This document shows positions 62,045 to 64,000 of a stretch of DNA of 64,000 bases, in pieces. Under the pieces are notes generated by a model. That model searched no databases, had not been told where the DNA came from, and was given only the letters and a program-made list of their open reading frames with translations. Location: contig JBJOMW010000001.1 in NCBI GenBank assembly GCA_046052145.1, positions 310,001-374,000 on the forward strand. Reading direction: 5' to 3'. A program made the translations under genes and the position numbers. The first letter of the stretch is position 1; each line of letters opens with the position of its first letter. Source of the DNA: Falsiroseomonas sp046052145. Lineage in GTDB: Bacteria; Pseudomonadota; Alphaproteobacteria; Acetobacterales; Acetobacteraceae.

Positions 62045-63219
62045 CCCAGCCCGTTCTTCCGCCGCTCCGCCTCGCGCGGCTCCGGCTCACCGATTTCCGC
62101 TCCTACGCCAGCTTCGAGGCGCGATTTGGCGGCCGCATCGTCGCGATCGCCGGCGAGAACGGCGTGGGCAAGACCAACCTGTTGGAGGCGATCAGCCTGC
62201 TCGGCCCCGGCCGCGGCCTGCGCGGGGCGCGTGCGGGCGAGATGGGGCGGCGCACAGGCGCCGAAGCCCGCCCCTGGGCCGCCTGGGGCCTGTTCGAGGG
62301 GCCGCATGGCGCCGCCGCGATCGCCACCGGCACAGTGGGCGAGGACGGCCCCGATGCGCGGCGCAAATGGCGGTTGGACGACGAGCCACTGAAATCCGGC
62401 GCAGAGCTGGCCGACCGCGCCGCCGCCGTCTGGCTCACCCCCCAGATGGACCGCCTGTTCCAGGAAGGCGCGAGCGGCCGCCGCCGCTTCCTGGATCGCC
62501 TGGTCTGGGCGCTGGAGCCCGGCCATGCCCGCGAAGTGGCCGCGCACGAGACCGCGATGTCCGGCCGCAACCGGCTGCTGGCCGAAGGCCGGCGCGATGC
62601 GCGCTGGCTCGCTGCACTCGAGGACGCGATGGCCCGCCACGCCACCGCGGCCGCCGCCGCCCGCCGCGCCCTGCTTGTCCGCCTGAACGCGCTGCTGGAG
62701 GCCGGCACCGCGACCGGCGCCTTCCCCGCCGCGCGCCTGACGCTGCTCGACCCCGTCGCCGCCTGGCTGGATGAGGCGCCCGCCGTCACGGTGGAGGACC
62801 AGGTGCGGGAGGCGCTGGCCGCCAATCGTGCGCGGGATGCCGCGGCCGGCGGGGCGGCGGTTGGCGCGCACAAGGCCGATCTCGGCATGACCCACCTGCC
62901 CAAGGATCTGCCGGCCGAATTGTGCTCGACCGGGGAGCAGAAGGCGCTGCTGGTCTCGGTCGTGCTGGCCCATGCCGCGCTGATCGGCGCCGCGCGCGGA
63001 TTCGCCCCCCTTCTGCTGCTGGACGAGGTCGCCGCCCATCTGGATCAGCGCCGGCGGGAAGCGCTTTACGACGCCCTCGCGGCCCTGCCGGCCCAGGTGT
63101 TCCTGACCGGCACGGAAGGGGATATCTTCTCCCCCCTCCGCGGCACGGCGGAGGCGTTCCGGGCGACCCCCGCCGGGCTCGTTCCGCATCCCGATTTCCC
63201 CGTGCCGAATCCCGCCTGA
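62041..63219 (+). CDS. recF: DNA replication/repair protein RecF (start codon unusual)
   Basis: SMC-like ATPase for recombinational repair at gaps, 392 residues from 62041. 'LARLRLTDFRSYASFEARFG' is the family N-terminus, followed by Walker A 'AGENGVGKTNLLEAISLLGP'. The C-terminal 'CSTGEQKALLVSVVLAHAAL' and 'LLLLDEVAAHLDQRRREAL' are signature and Walker B. There is no ATG, GTG or TTG between the vapC stop and the conserved region. CTG at 62041 overlaps vapC as CTGA; the only other in-frame start is ATG 62002 inside vapC, giving 13 extra residues. Confidence 0.9.
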   Translation: MTQPVLPPLRLARLRLTDFRSYASFEARFGGRIVAIAGENGVGKTNLLEAISLLGPGRGLRGARAGEMGRRTGAEARPWAAWGLFEGPHGAAAIATGTVGEDGPDARRKWRLDDEPLKSGAELADRAAAVWLTPQMDRLFQEGASGRRRFLDRLVWALEPGHAREVAAHETAMSGRNRLLAEGRRDARWLAALEDAMARHATAAAAARRALLVRLNALLEAGTATGAFPAARLTLLDPVAAWLDEAPAVTVEDQVREALAANRARDAAAGGAAVGAHKADLGMTHLPKDLPAELCSTGEQKALLVSVVLAHAALIGAARGFAPLLLLDEVAAHLDQRRREALYDALAALPAQVFLTGTEGDIFSPLRGTAEAFRATPAGLVPHPDFPVPNPA

Positions 63220-63269
63220 ATCCCTATATTCGAAGGGTTCAGCCGAAACCTGCAGGAGCCACCGCCGGC

Positions 63270-64000
<731 letters not shown>

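Overview
The window is about 64 kb of very GC-rich chromosome. It carries Bug/TctC-type tripartite transport genes, a full cytochrome c maturation operon, a proton-pumping pyrophosphatase and the rpoD-dnaG-yqeY cluster. These point to an alphaproteobacterium, most likely an Acetobacteraceae member of the Roseomonas type (inference from gene content and codon use, not from a search). Genes are packed tightly, and many start codons overlap the previous stop as ATGA or GTGA.

Layout: (1) 1-2746, tripartite tricarboxylate transporter (tctC partial, tctB, tctA). (2) 2756-3481, a CcdA/CcdB-type toxin-antitoxin pair whose antitoxin carries an extra N-terminal helix-turn-helix-like segment. (3) 3527-6424, two membrane proteins and a short OpgH-like glucosyltransferase. 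(4) 6440-17499, an exopolysaccharide locus: multi-SLBB outer-membrane export protein, heparinase-like lyase, chain-length protein, Wzy-like polymerase, initiating sugar transferase, aminotransferase and two glycosyltransferases, followed by a convergent phytanoyl-CoA dioxygenase-like gene. (5) 18458-24128, ccmCDEFGHI on the minus strand. (6) 24285-27968, YciI, EVE, Rieske, a small secreted protein and acetyl-CoA synthetase. (7) 28229-29146, an AT-rich, apparently foreign DUF2806 gene. (8) 29368-38509, MFS transporter, SdhAF4-like factor, HtpX, DedA, RsmB, soluble and membrane pyrophosphatases, and an FAD oxidoreductase. (9) 38691-43620, yqeY-dnaG-rpoD-GNAT. (10) 43794-51135, metF, mlaA-mlaC, EttA, tRNA-Ile(CAU) and a trypsin-like protease. 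(11) 51260-54330, copper efflux operon copA-cueR-copZ. (12) 54414-59897, glycosidase, RraA-like protein and two flavoenzymes. (13) 60126-64000, dnaN, a FitA/VapC toxin-antitoxin pair, recF and the start of gyrB.

Three things stand out. First, a family of at least five palindromic repeats with compensatory stem changes is spread over the window. Three copies lie in the ccm operon, and two copies supply translated N-terminal sequence (ccmH and the sugar transferase). Second, a toxin-antitoxin pair sits behind a terminator between dnaN and recF, so the TA promoter probably drives recF. recF has no ordinary start codon at its natural position. Third, the HTH-CcdA-like fusion has a perfect 9-bp inverted repeat just before its start codon and no ribosome binding site.
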